Of a stretch of DNA of 64,000 nt, positions 9,541 to 19,453 are shown in pieces (the first letter of the stretch is position 1; each line of letters starts with the position of its first letter). Source of the stretch: Riptortus pedestris (taxonomy: Eukaryota > Arthropoda > Insecta > Hemiptera > Alydidae); NCBI GenBank assembly GCA_019009955.1, contig CM032228.1, forward strand, positions 181,336,001 through 181,400,000, written 5' to 3'. The notes under the pieces are model-generated. The model was not told the DNA's origin. It made no database searches and saw only the letters and a program-made list of their open reading frames with translations. The position numbers were made by a program, and so were the translations under genes.

Positions 9541-10259
9541 GATGAGTAGAAACACTTAGACAGACAAATACTAGGAAGCCAAGGGAAGCTGCAAAGTAGA
9601 GCCAAAATCACAAAAACATTAATATTGGCCACTTGTGCTACATACTGTCTAAACATGAGATGAAGATAACCGATCAAAAAGAGTAGTAGATAACTTCATA
9701 ATTCAAAACTACTAAAATAAGAAGTTATAGTTAAATAATAATTTGCATTTCACAAATTGTTACATGAGTGATTCTGGATTCTTCATTAAAAATATGATAA
9801 ACAAATATTGATTATTCACACAATAGGAAATAATAATGCGGAAACAATGTTTGTTAAAAAAAATAAAAAAACAATGAGGATATGTTGTGATTATTTCATA
9901 TTTTTCTAAATTAATTTAATAGTGTCAAGCAGAGGGAGGTGCCTTGCCAGCTGAGTCAAGCCTCTGGGGACATCAGTTTTTCCACTCCAATATAAAAGAG
10001 GAAGCTTTTCTCACTTCTCTTAAGAGATAGTTTCTTTTTTTATGTAAATTTCAATAACTTTGTTGCCTGTATAATAATAATAATAATAATACCAAGGAAC
10101 ACTAACATTCTTGTCAACTTCAGATTTTATTACAAATAGTTTGAGAAAATATATAACGTTGAATTTTATTATTATTTTTGGTTCTATATATTCTATTAAG
10201 AGGTTACAGCAGATTCTATGAACACAAAAAACAGGATAGTATAAAATAGTAATACAAAC
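9541..10259. other. Non-coding, probable intron 2 of the TBL2-like gene
   Basis: AT-rich with a short ATT/AAT repeat near 10072-10089. No exon continuing the WD40 repeat after 10260 is recognised here on the minus strand, so the next TBL2 exon must be further left, outside the window. The minus frame at 9474-9677 is judged to be chance. Confidence 0.5.
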
Positions 10260-10472
10260 CATCCGAACATGTTGCAAGGTATTTGCCATTTGTGCTGAAG
10301 TCCATATCAAGAATTGCTCCAGTATGGCCTTTTAATGAGGTTAAAAGCCATTCATGACTGAAAGCTTGTTTAGGATCTCTGTGTTTCTCTGTATGATGTT
10401 TTTTTTTAGCTGCTTTGGGAATGACAGGAACAGTAGTTGGTTTCTTATCATTTTTTGAAGTAGTCCCACTGG
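10260..10472 (-). CDS. TBL2: TBL2-like gene, coding exon 2 (start of WD40 domain)
   Basis: Read on the minus strand, the acceptor tttaag ends at 10473 and the exon carries two bases that complete a split codon, 70 full codons, and one trailing base before a GTTTGT donor. It encodes a lysine-rich linker (KAAKKKHHTEKHRDPKQ) and then the first WD40 strand set, LKGHTGAILDMDFSTNGKYL followed by ATCSD. This is very close to vertebrate transducin beta-like 2 (linker, then a LKSH...DFSSNGKYLATC segment). TBL2 is an ER-anchored WD40 protein linked in mammals to PERK signalling. Both phases fit exon 1 and the expected aspartate after the donor. Later exons with the remaining WD repeats are not in the window. 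Confidence 0.82.
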
Positions 10473-12421
10473 CTTAAATAAAAAATTGCATATATTATAA
10501 TAGATAACTTTAAGAGTATAGTAAAACCAACATGCAGTGTGCGACGAGTAAATGACATATGGCAATGAGAGCCTAGACATTATTGCACATATAATCGCCT
10601 AACAGCTTTGGCCTAAGAGAATCATACATATATCCTCATTGCAAAAGCCTGTAAAAAAAAACAAAATTGCTCAGGAAACAAGATATAAAAGTATGATTTT
10701 TGTTTGTGAACTGTTAATTTTCTGTTCAGTTTTAATGTAAAAAAAAAAAAAAAAAAAAAAAACAGATCAGGAAAGCTTTGTTGACATTAAAATATGCAAA
10801 GGGCTAAGACTGGAAGACAATGTACAATATAAAAGTTATTTTTGGAAATAAAAATACATTTACAGACTTTTGCAAGATGGCTGTTAATAAGGGCAAATTA
10901 ATGGGCTCAAATAAGTATATACAGTGTTTGTATTAATATCGTTAAATGCCTTATTCACTTTCCTTTAAAATATAAATATCAATACATTTTAGATAATAGA
11001 TGAACACTAACTAATATTACTCAGAAACTACAGAATTAGGGCATTGTTAACTAGGAATACTAATTTATTAGCCTCTACTGATAATGATTACTGAAAGTTA
11101 TCGACTTGGTATTTTTGAATATGCTTTATAAGTCATTATTAAAGAAAAACCTAATTTGGAAATGTGAGGTTAATAAAAGATAGTATTCAAACAACTCCAA
11201 CAATTAATTTATAATGCATAACAAATTTATATTAAAAAAATAATTTAATTCCTTCACATTTACTCGTAAAACCTCTTTTAAACAAGAAATATAGTCAAAA
11301 ATTTGTTGAAAATAATAAATGAAAAAAATAATTAATTAGGAGATTTAGAAATAAAAGAAAAACAAGTTAGATGAAAATATAAGGTATTTCACAGAATTGC
11401 AAAAGCTGTATAGAAAAACGTGAGGGCCTTATTAGGCTTATACCAGATATTTACTATTCTCATGCACTGATACACAATCAGTTGGTTCAGATATCCAATA
11501 ACATGTATTTCATGAGACTTTTTTTTAAACATTTCCCCAGTGTTAAGAAAAGATGTATTACTTACATACAGCAACCAATTTCGTTTTATCAGGGTTTACA
11601 ATATCCTTGTATATGGTAATATAAAATTAAATTTTCAAGATAAAAATGTGAAAATTGATATTTCTGTTGATATTTGTAACATTTTTTATTGATATTTGAA
11701 ATTGTGGGGGCATTTTTTATTTAAAGTTTTGATTTGACACAGGATGGCTCTTAGGAGAAGATAAGGTTCACTGTGGTGGTTCTTTCACTGGTCAGAACTT
11801 CTTTTAGATCTTGATTACTAGCTGATCTCATAGGGGGATATGACAAGTATGAGAGCAAGGAGAAAGTTCATGGAGAAGAGGAGGAGAGGTAAGGTGTGGA
11901 TTTTCTTTAAAAAAAAAGCTAACATTGTGATGAATAAAAAAAAAATACTTAAAACTAATGAAATGGGGTAAAATAGCACAACTTCTAATGAAAGCATTCT
12001 CATATGATAAGATACTGGATATCCTTTCCACAATACTTATAATATTGAAATTAAAGCTTAGCAATTAGTCATTTACACTATCTATCAGCCTCTCCCTTCC
12101 CTAACTCATCACAACACCTAAATGCTTAAAATTTATCATGATTAGTTAGACCATTGGAGATTAATGAAATTTAGGATCTATGTTAGAGTAGGATTCGTAG
12201 CAAATTAAAAATTTGATTATTTACTTAGTTGCCGAACTGTGTTATTACTTTCATTGCGGCTATTTACATTTGTGCAAGGAAAACTTTGAGCTGGTATTTT
12301 GGTAGGTTTACATATCAATATAAAAAAGTTAACACTATAAATAATAAATAACAAGCAAAATTAAGTAGATAAATAAGGAATAATAACCTCTGTCTACTTA
12401 TTCATAAATATAAGAATTTAC
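10473..12421 (-). other. TBL2-like intron 1 (1.95 kb)
   Basis: AT-rich intron, GTAAAT donor (12421 downward) and TTTAAG acceptor. It includes a 24-base A run near 10738-10762. No repeat family or nested gene is recognised, and the minus frames at 11389 and 11818-12064 look like chance. Confidence 0.6.
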
Positions 12422-12575
12422 CTTCTTTATTGTCAGTATTTTCTTCAGTTTTTTTAAAGTAAAACTGTGAAAGAGTTATCCATGCTACAAAGAGAGTGAC
12501 AAACACCGGCAAATATGTTTTGATGAGGGGCAATACGGTTTTCTTGAATACTTCGAATACCGGTAAAGACTCCAT
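12422..12575 (-). CDS. TBL2: TBL2-like gene, first coding exon (membrane anchor)
   Basis: Minus-strand ATG at 12575-12573, 51 codons plus one base, then a GTAAAT donor. The exon encodes a short cytosolic/luminal start (MESLPVFEVFKKTVLP), one hydrophobic segment at about residues 15-40 (TYLPVFVTLFVAWITL), and an acidic and lysine-rich tail. A single N-terminal transmembrane anchor before a charged linker and WD40 repeats is the architecture of TBL2. The phase-1 end joins exon 2 without breaking the frame. No stop or frameshift is seen. The promoter was not identified. Confidence 0.8.
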
Positions 12576-13997
12576 TCTCAATTAAATTAATATTATCCTT
12601 TAAGGACCAAATTTATAAATGAATATTAATAATAATAGAAGAACATGAAAACAACTGAAATCTAATAATACAGTCTTCAATGCGATGGCTTCAAAATACA
12701 TTTGATAAGGTACAGTGTAGTGTTTATCTGTAGAATTACTTGTTTATCAACCAAATTGTATTTCCAAAGCAATATGAATAACTTCCAAAGAGGTACTTAC
12801 CAAAGAAGAACAGGATTATCCGCGTTTTGCTCTTAATACAGAGGATGCTTATGAATATTTTACCATCACGTCTATAACATAAACAATAATATAATCCGTA
12901 TATGATGCGTGTGCATAAAGTGAAAATATTACTCAAAATAAAATCCATTTCTTCAAGGTCATAATGATTTACTTTAATTTGCAATTAAATCCTTTTGTTT
13001 TTCGATTCAAATTTGACAAAAAATACTATAAGCCAATTCTTAATTAGTTCTTTATTGAATCCTATATATTAAGCATTCTCGGGATTATAGTTTGATAGCT
13101 CATCCCTATCAATGGTATTTGATAATTTCTGTGTTTCATGTTTGGCACTCAATTTTTGGAGCTAGATAGTGTTCCAATTTCAGACATCAAGCCCCGATTG
13201 CACACCATACATTGTCCATATACATTTTTTACGAAGCAATATTTGGGGCCGTTTTGCAATGGCTAGTTAGGCTGTAGTAAACTTTGAAAAACACTGCGAC
13301 TAGTGAATAGCCAAAATGTTCGTCAAGCAGCGGGTGAGTAGTCTAAGCAGAGTTTCCACTATCAGAGTTTCAACATGGAAAAGTAATCCCCGTTTGTTAT
13401 TAATTGTTAAAACACTATAGGCAGCTAAAACACCCCCTCGCCCCAATCAATCCCTTATTAAATCAATCCATTTTAGATACAAAAGTGGGTCTGAACTTTC
13501 TCAAACCAGATAATGGTTAAGAAGCTTCGTAATGGAATGCTATTTTTAGATTGTCCGAGTGGCCCAATAGCTACTTGTGGCGGAAGTGCGCCGGAACAAT
13601 AATAATAACGGTTGTCTTGAACAGGGCCGGCTCAAGGCAAAATACTGACCCGGGCAAACAACCGTTTTGTCGCCCCCCTCCCTAAAAAAGGGGGGTCCGG
13701 GGGCCCTCCCCCGGAAATTGGTTCAAAATAGGGTTTAGAATACTGAGTTTTGAGGCATCTTAAGTGATAGTTATCAATCAAAATATTATCATATGTTCAA
13801 GTGAAAAGATAAGATGACTGAAAAAGTATGTAGGCCATCACCTTTTTGCATACATTATAGTAGGCTATACGTAATACATTGTGTGTTTTTGAGTTAGCTT
13901 ATATTAAAAAAGTTTATAAAAGAAATTTACGCAAGAGAATACAAAATATTAACTTTATAAAATCGAATATTATAATAATTTAACGAAGAAAGTTAAA
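12576..13997. other. Upstream flank of the TBL2-like gene, mostly unassigned
   Basis: AT-rich; probably holds the TBL2 promoter and 5' UTR, but I cannot place them. Near 13319-13372 there is a degraded copy of the gcaggggctgcg-taagcagattt block. 13612-13740 is a separate repeat (next entry). Confidence 0.45.
13619..13740 (+). repeat. GC-rich repeat scrap, possible hAT-type end
   Basis: Begins CAGGGCCGGCTCAAGGC and contains a cccgggcaaac segment and a near-palindromic cccctcc-ggggg-gggccctcccccgg region. CAGGGCCGG-type starts are common at hAT transposon ends, but no partner terminus or target duplication was found here, so the class is a guess. Confidence 0.35.
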
Positions 13998-14102
13998 GTG
14001 ATCCCTTCGTTAAATACTAATCTCTTAAAGAAAAAAACATTTTATGATATTCCAATTATTGTTGAACCTCATAGTGCATTGAATTATACAAAGAGATCTT
14101 TC
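13998..14102 (+). pseudogene. Jockey-like ORF1 (Gag-like) relic, upstream half
   Basis: Encodes DIPIIVEPHSALNYTK, resembling the segment before the zinc knuckles of Jockey-clade ORF1 proteins. The relic is interrupted at 14102 by a Merlin-like insertion and resumes at 14803. The frame over the first 35 codons is open, but the joined region is out of frame by at least one base and has stops. It is an old dead copy. Confidence 0.55.
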
Positions 14103-14802
14103 GATACATGTGTATTATATCCACCACATTTTAGTTCCACGCTAGAGTGCGCTACTGTTTTAAGTAGTACGATTCATTGCCCGCAAGGGAGGTTATACTT
14201 ACCTTATAACCTTCTACGGAATTATAATGATAAATAAAAGAAAACACAATTTTTAAAAATAAAACATTTTATTCACATTTAGGCGGGAAATGTGTGGAAA
14301 AACAATATAAAATGCATTGAAATGAGTCACTATTTCCTTTCCCATGGTGCTTTGAGTTGTTTTTTGTAAAAATTGACAGATGTCAATTCTTCGCAACAGC
14401 AGTAAATGAACTTCAATGCATTACAAAATTGAATTTTACTTCCTTCGAACCAAGTGCAAATCCGAACGCCGACTTGCTCACCACACTTTCTTACATTACA
14501 CTTCCAAAAAAGACTTTTTTTTCCACTATAAAGTTTCATACAATGTGATTTAGAACACTTTCTTCTGATAGCCAAAATATTCCTCTCCTGTAAATATTTA
14601 ACAGCGTCTTCTTCAGTCATTGGCAAATCCCAAAGAGGCATTTTTAAAGGACTAAGAAACACTAAACAGCAAACGCAATTAAACCGCAACTATGACAAAA
14701 GATAACCTCATTAGCCTGGGAGAGCTAGCGTCGCACTTCAGTAGCGCATTCTAGCGTGGAACTAGTGGAACTAAAATGTGGTGGATATAATACACAAGTA
14801 CC
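14103..14802 (-). mobile_element. Merlin-like DNA transposon, internally deleted, 700 bp
   Basis: Flanked by an 8-bp direct repeat GATCTTTC (14095-14102 and 14803-14810). Terminal inverted repeats of about 54 bp start GATACATGTGTATTATATCC on the left and GGTACTTGTGTATTATATCC on the right arm read inward. The right arm has an extra 9-base tagttccac duplication. A transposase N-terminus is encoded on the minus strand. An 8-9 bp target duplication and an IS1016/ISXO2-related transposase are the hallmarks of Merlin. It sits inside a Jockey-like ORF1 relic. Confidence 0.8.
14330..14689 (-). pseudogene. Merlin/ISXO2-like transposase N-terminal fragment
   Basis: 119 residues. A zinc-ribbon-like section has paired cysteines (CSKSHC, then CNVRKCGE), followed by VRICTWFEGSKIQFCNALKF and IYCCCEELTS. 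This corresponds to the zinc ribbon and RKG-wF-S-L-l-Y segment that precedes the DDE domain in IS1595/Merlin-type transposases. The DDE catalytic domain is absent: the protein ends soon after, so this copy is non-autonomous. Family usual length is about 250-330 residues. A polyadenylation-like AATAAA lies downstream on the minus strand near 14255. Confidence 0.65.
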
Positions 14803-14810
14803 GATCTTTC

Positions 14811-15125
14811 TTCTGGATGAAATTAAAGACCTTCCCGATAGAGAAATAGTTTCTGAGTTAGTAAGTCAGAAAGGTTATAAATATTAGAAGACTTAGAACG
14901 GAAAACATCTTTATTTATCGCTACATTTGAAACTTCAAATCTTCCTGAGCGACTATTTATAGGCTACCTTTCTGTGTCAGTAAGACTGTACATTCCAAAG
15001 TCACTAATCTGTTACAACTATTGCCTCCTGTGGCACCATAAGGCTTGGTGTTCATCTGACGCCGTCTGTAGGAATTGCTCAGAACCTGAACATGAAGGGT
15101 ATGGCAAAAAGTACATTGTCGATTA
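14811..15125 (+). pseudogene. Jockey-like ORF1 relic, downstream half with zinc knuckles
   Basis: Encodes LLDEIKDLPDREIVSELVSQ, then, after a stop and frameshift near 14885, FETSNLPERLFIGYL and SVRLYIPKSLICYNYCLLW. It ends with HHKAWCSSDAVCRNCSEPEH. The order (V-R-YIP--L-C--C---GH, then C--C----H) is that of the CCHC knuckles of Jockey-type ORF1. The first knuckle is degenerate. Dead copy. Confidence 0.65.
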
Positions 15126-15714
15126 AGCAATTAGATGCACATAACAACTGTAAACACTTGCCTCTTATTCGTACGTCCAAGAGTAAATTATAGCACAAAA
15201 TAAAGTTAGCAACCAAAAAGCAATGAAAGCACCTACGCTATAAAATAAATTGTAACCTGCTGAGTAATGAATACCATTCCCAGTTCCTAGAAATCATTTC
15301 ACAAACGAGTAAACGCATGGAGATTACAGAAAATTTAATCTTGAAGAAATTTACTCATTTTTCTTTACTTCCACAACGTGATAAACAATCTTCTAAACTC
15401 ACTTCAGATACAACAACCACCAACACCAGAACGGCATTTTTGTAGATTGAACTCCCTAATTAGCGATAATACACCAAACACCAAAGCCATACAAGAATGC
15501 CAATTGACCTTGGGTGAGCATGACTGCTCTTAACTGCTTAGATCTTTGCATTGGACCATTGCATGGTATTTTCCTTCAAAATCCAACCGAAGCCAAACTT
15601 GTCTTTAATAGGCGATCTCATTCCGGAGAGTGTTATTCCTTTCCCTCCCTTTTTTCATACAGGAATGGATAGTTTGGTTTATTCATGCTTACTTCCTCTT
15701 GTTTGAGAAAGAGA
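15126..15714. other. No gene seen
   Basis: AT-rich intergenic DNA with no recognised repeat or coding signal. It may include decayed retrotransposon sequence. Confidence 0.4.
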
Positions 15715-15719
15715 CAGTT

Positions 15720-15912
15720 TCCAATTGTGCTCACTAGTCAGAGTATGTATGAGATCCCTCATTGTTGACACTGAAAACCTTTTGAAAACAAGTATCATTA
15801 TGGTTGTGGTGAGTAATCAAGAGCATGTTGACCCCCATTACCCAAGAAATGGGCTAGAGTTTCATTATCATTGTTGCACTCGCGACAAAGGAACCCAACA
15901 TCTTTTGATATT
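15720..15912 (-). pseudogene. Non-LTR reverse transcriptase C-terminal zinc-finger scrap
   Basis: On the minus strand near 15905-15800 the frame gives FLCRECNNDNETLAHFLG, resembling the C-terminal C-x2-C...ETL.H.LG..C motif of several non-LTR retrotransposon polymerases. The last cysteine is not retained and stops follow. Clade cannot be decided. Confidence 0.4.
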
Positions 15913-16194
15913 TCTTTGAGCTATTGATAGGAACACTGCCAAGAGAACCTTAATTTATATTTAGTTTTAGTTCAATTATGAGGTGACCAGAGAGAGAGCT
16001 TTTCATTAACGAAACCTGTTTGATTTGGGACAGCTACTGAACTGAATTACTACCTTCCCCCCTCCATTGAAAAGATGTTCAATCGCCAAACGTTTCACTG
16101 TCAATATGCACCATACGCTTTGAATACTGATTTTTATTGACTAAGATACTTGAAGTGAACATCATACTATTAGAGGTGGGATTTTACTGAGGAC

Positions 16195-16700
16195 TGAAAA
16201 CATAAAAAGTCCGTCAAGCAGGGGCTGCGTAAACTAAACAGATTTCCGCAGCTAAGCAGATGGTTTTAGAAAACTATTTACTATAGCTAATGCTGTAATT
16301 TGTAATGAATCAGAATAATTTTAATCTCAATTACTTAAATTTTAGTAATCCAAGAACAAAAGAAGGAGGGGGGAGTGGTGAACAGAACGTATTTGTATAT
16401 ATCTCACAAATTAAAAGCTCAATGAAAACAATATTCCGTATTTAACCTTGTAATAACGTAGTTCATGATATAGCAGCATATTATTAATATAACATGAGTA
16501 GGAATGGGGGTTTACAGAAAGCAGAAAACTATAAAATCCAAACATCTCGGTTAATATTCATGAAACAGAAAATATGTCTAGAACTATATTTATAGATCAT
16601 TTAATTTTCAATTAGGTTGGTTCTATAAAATTTTTCGATCCGATTGTATTTATATATAACTATAAACCTAGTCCTAAGTGCAATAATCATGTGTAATAGT
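16195..16700 (+). repeat. Dispersed modular repeat, blocks 1, 0 and 3 (partial)
   Basis: Block 1 (gtccgtcaagcaggggct) at about 16208-16250 is followed by block 0 (ctatttactatag-ctaatgctgtaattt; gtaggaatgggggttta) and block 3 (aacatctcggttaatattca; ttcgatccgattg). The same modules recur at 17.47-18.45 kb and elsewhere. Confidence 0.7.
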
Positions 16701-16720
16701 TTTTAGGTATCTTTAGCCTT

Positions 16721-16760
16721 GCCCCGAAGAAGAGAAAATAAAGATTTTCGAAATATCGGC
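16721..16760 (+). ncRNA. Degenerate hammerhead-like motif of a Penelope-type terminus
   Basis: GCC, CCGAAGA, a GAAAA/TTTTC helix, GAAA at 16750-16753, then TATC and GGC, which pairs with the first GCC. This copies the layout stem I - CUGANGA - stem II - GAAA - stem I of hammerheads found in Penelope-like terminal repeats. One core base differs (CCGA for CTGA), so catalysis is doubtful. Confidence 0.4.
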
Positions 16761-16834
16761 ACAAACTAAGATTTTTTTCACCAACATTGACCAAAACTCC
16801 AAAAAGAATAACAACACCATATATAAAATTTATA

Positions 16835-16895
16835 TTGTGCTGATGTTTTCGACCCGGTTATATTTAATATAACCTGGTCGAAAACATCAGCACAA
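16835..16895. repeat. Near-perfect 29-bp inverted repeat beside a TA microsatellite
   Basis: Arms 16835-16863 and 16867-16895 around a 3-base centre (TTGTGCTGATGTTTTCGACC...GGTTATAT and its complement), with one mismatch. Cruciform or hairpin potential. It ends 6 bp before a 58-bp TA run. Confidence 0.8.
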
Positions 16896-16896
16896 T

Positions 16897-16901
<5 letters not shown>

Positions 16902-16959
<58 letters not shown>
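16902..16959. repeat. (TA)n microsatellite, 58 bp
   Basis: Uninterrupted TA repeats joining the inverted repeat on the left to a modular repeat starting cgtaacggagatatttcgaa on the right. Confidence 0.95.
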
Positions 16960-16961
<2 letters not shown>

Positions 16962-17170
16962 TAACGGAGATATTTCGAATTTCCCCTACCTACTGCTGGT
17001 CGGATCTCAGCCATTAACAAAAAGTCCGTCACGCAGGGGCTGCGTAAACTAAGCAGATTTCCCACGTGAAGTTATACAATAGAGAAATTTCACGAGAGCC
17101 AAGCCAGTCAAGGAAACTGCCGTACTAGCTTTTGGCGGGAAAGTAACTCTCGTCCGTTAGGCTCCGAGAT
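16960..17170 (+). repeat. Dispersed modular repeat, block 3 end joined to blocks 1-2
   Basis: cgtaacggagatatttcgaa, then a cagccattaac junction directly into the gtccgtcacgcaggggctgc block, then block 2 (tagagaaatttcacgaga; agcttttggcgggaaag; cgtccgtta). The block order differs from copy 1, indicating recombination or tandem joining. Confidence 0.75.
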
Positions 17171-17470
17171 TAAATTAAAAACAATTCAATCTCAAAAAAA
17201 GAACAAGAACACAAAAGATGAACTTACCTTTAATGATAGCAGCGCTCTGAACACTTATTACACCAACACTAAATAGTACCACAGAATAACTATTATTTGT
17301 AAGACTTAATACTGCTGTGAATATTAAGTAAACAAATAAAGGGCAAGTCAAATGGTAAGAATCTTCCTGGTAGCAAAGAGTCTGAGTTGTAAACAATCAG
17401 GTTAGCCAGCTTTTACCGGAAATAAAAGCAATTACGGAAATATATTTGAATATAAGTTATAAATTTTATA
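17171..17470. other. No gene seen
   Basis: About 300 bases of AT-rich DNA. The minus frame at 17175-17396 shows no recognisable domain. Confidence 0.4.
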
Positions 17471-18450
17471 CATAACTATTTATTATATCTAGTACTGTAA
17501 TTAATAATAAACCAGAATAATTTTAATCACAACCATTCCAAATTTAGGAATCCGGGAAAAAAATAGAAAGGGGGGGGGGGCAAAATACGATTCTGACGGT
17601 TATGAGATTTTCACATGATTAAGGAACAAGCAGGTTAGCCAGGGAAGGCTTACAATAGATAAATATACATACAGGTAACACTTCCGTTAATATTAGTGAA
17701 TAATTACAAACAGCAATGAGAAATCTTTCAGTGAATTTACAATATAAGTTAATAGTCCCTACAACGTAATACGGCTGGATTGTAAACAAACAGGTTAGCC
17801 AACCTTGTAGCATAGTATCGATAGATAGACCGAAAAAACAAACAATTAAAGAAATATATCTGAATATAAAATATTAATTTTATTGAAAACTATTTACTAT
17901 AGTTAGTGGAGTAATTTGAAATGAATCAAAATAATTTCTATCTCAATTACTCAGATTTTTGTAGTCCAAGAAAAAAAAAAAAGAAAAAAAAAAGGGGGGG
18001 TTCAACAGAACGTATTTGTTTGTACCTCGTAAAATAAAGCTTTGTTAAAAACAATACTTTGTATTTAACCTAATAATGAGGTGGTTCATGAGATATCAGC
18101 TTATTATTAATATGTCCCTAGTAGGAGTGGGGGATTACTGAAAGTTGAACTCAATACAAAAAATACAAATATCTCGGTTAATACTCATTATACGGAAAAT
18201 ATGTATAGAACAATATTTATAGTAAATGTAATTTGCAATAAGATTGATTCTATACAAATTTTCGATCCGACGTATAGTAACGGAGATATTTCGAATTTTC
18301 GAAAATCCTCCCCTGTAAACCCCCCCTCCCACTGGTCCGATTTCAGCCGTTAACGAACTTGATCTTTCTTTTTACATAAAACGACTAAATTTCGAGTTTC
18401 GTAACGATCAAACAAAAATTGCGACCGCTAGAGCGGTAACAGACAAATAT
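17471..18450 (+). repeat. Dispersed modular repeat, two partial copies of block 0 then a block 0-3 copy
   Basis: Block 0 (aactatttattatatctagt; agaataattttaatc) appears near 17475 and again near 17887. The second copy runs on through gatatcagcttattattaat, gggggattactgaaagttga, ttcgatccgacgtatagtaa, gtccgatttcagccgttaac, and cgagtttcgtaacgatcaaa, and ends gcgaccgctagagcggtaac-agacaaata at a TA microsatellite. This is the fullest copy in the window. Confidence 0.8.
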
Positions 18451-18520
18451 ATATGTATATATATATATATATATATATAGATAGATAGATAGATATAGAT
18501 ATATATATATATATACAGTT
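18449..18520. repeat. (TA)n / (GATA)n microsatellite
   Basis: TA runs interrupted by gatagatagatagata, lying exactly between the block-3 end and block 4 of the modular repeat. Confidence 0.9.
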
Positions 18521-18729
18521 TTGAACGGACCTCATTTTCGTCATCTACTAAGTAGGATCGATGGACATTTGAAGAAAAATGTCGAAAATTCCGTCATGAG
18601 TACAACCTCAATAGCTGATTTCCCTTAAGGGAAATCTGCTAAAAATTGAGCTTTAGTTCAACATAAAACGATTAAAGATAGAGTTTGGTAACGATCAAAC
18701 AAAAATTGCGACCGCTAGAGTGTTACCAG

Positions 18730-18735
<6 letters not shown>
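18521..18735 (+). repeat. Dispersed modular repeat, block 4 joined to block 3 end
   Basis: Starts cagttttgaacggacctcat, includes a 24-bp palindrome around gatttcccttaagggaaatc, and passes into a second gagtttggtaacgatcaaac...ccagacaaata end. It is bounded by TA runs on both sides. Block 4 recurs at 23.2, 47.46 and 48.55-48.67 kb. Confidence 0.75.

Positions 18736-18787
<52 letters not shown>
18736..18787. repeat. (TA)n microsatellite
   Basis: TA run after the agacaaata end of the modular repeat and before a solo-LTR-like sequence that begins TGTTACG. Confidence 0.9.
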
Positions 18788-18791
<4 letters not shown>

Positions 18792-19265
18792 ACGTTTTTA
18801 TTACCAAAACCAGTAATTAACGTTTTTAATAAGAGTTCTTTTGGATTGCAAAATTAAATACTCGCAAGTTTCACAGTTTTTATCACTGCACAATTCACTT
18901 GATAATTGTTCTTAATTATCATCAGTATACACCGATAGCGTCACTGTTCTTCAGATTACACAGTCCAATAATTCACTCACGGTCACTGAAATTCACAGAA
19001 AGACGGCACTGCACTGTCCATTACTACGCGGCACTGCACTGTCCTTTACTTCGCGGCACTGGTCTGTCTTAAACACGTTACAGTCACGGCACAACACTGT
19101 TCTTCCTATAAAAACACTTTTCCGCACTGCACTAAGTCGCACTGATGTGAACATCAAGACAGGTGAGAATAAAACTGACCCGCTCGCGGCTGGCCCTTCT
19201 TTATATAGCTTGTCGGCATACATCAAAGGGGAATTGTCTGGACAATTAATTAATTAATTTCAACA
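18788..19265 (-). repeat. Solo LTR, copy A (minus orientation)
   Basis: Homologous to 45793-46382: begins TGTTACGTTTTTATTACC (complement of the LTR 3' end), with gccgacaagctatataaag (complement) near 19200. Its other end is shortened and reads ttaatttcaaca. No clear target duplication. A block of gcggcactgcactgtcc is duplicated within it. The minus frame 18993-19226 is part of this LTR and not a gene. Confidence 0.7.
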
Positions 19266-19401
19266 ACAAATTTATGAACTACATTTCTTGTTTACGAAAT
19301 CATGATGTATTATGAACATACATGTTATATACTATAGTGGTATGGTACATGAAGTAAATAAACGCCCTTTGTGAATGGGTAATGTGCAAAGGATAATATA
19401 A

Positions 19402-19453
<52 letters not shown>

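Noticed and set aside
13998..14237. 79-residue plus frame as one gene
   Set aside because: The first 35 codons are a Jockey ORF1 relic and the rest is the left end of the Merlin-like insertion, so the frame is a chimera.
16778..17065. 95-residue minus frame with a poly-Tyr/Ile run
   Set aside because: Runs through a TA microsatellite and modular repeats.
18993..19226. 77-residue minus frame, and the similar plus frame at 45950-46156
   Set aside because: Both are inside copies of one solo LTR; similarity between them reflects the LTR, not a protein-coding gene.
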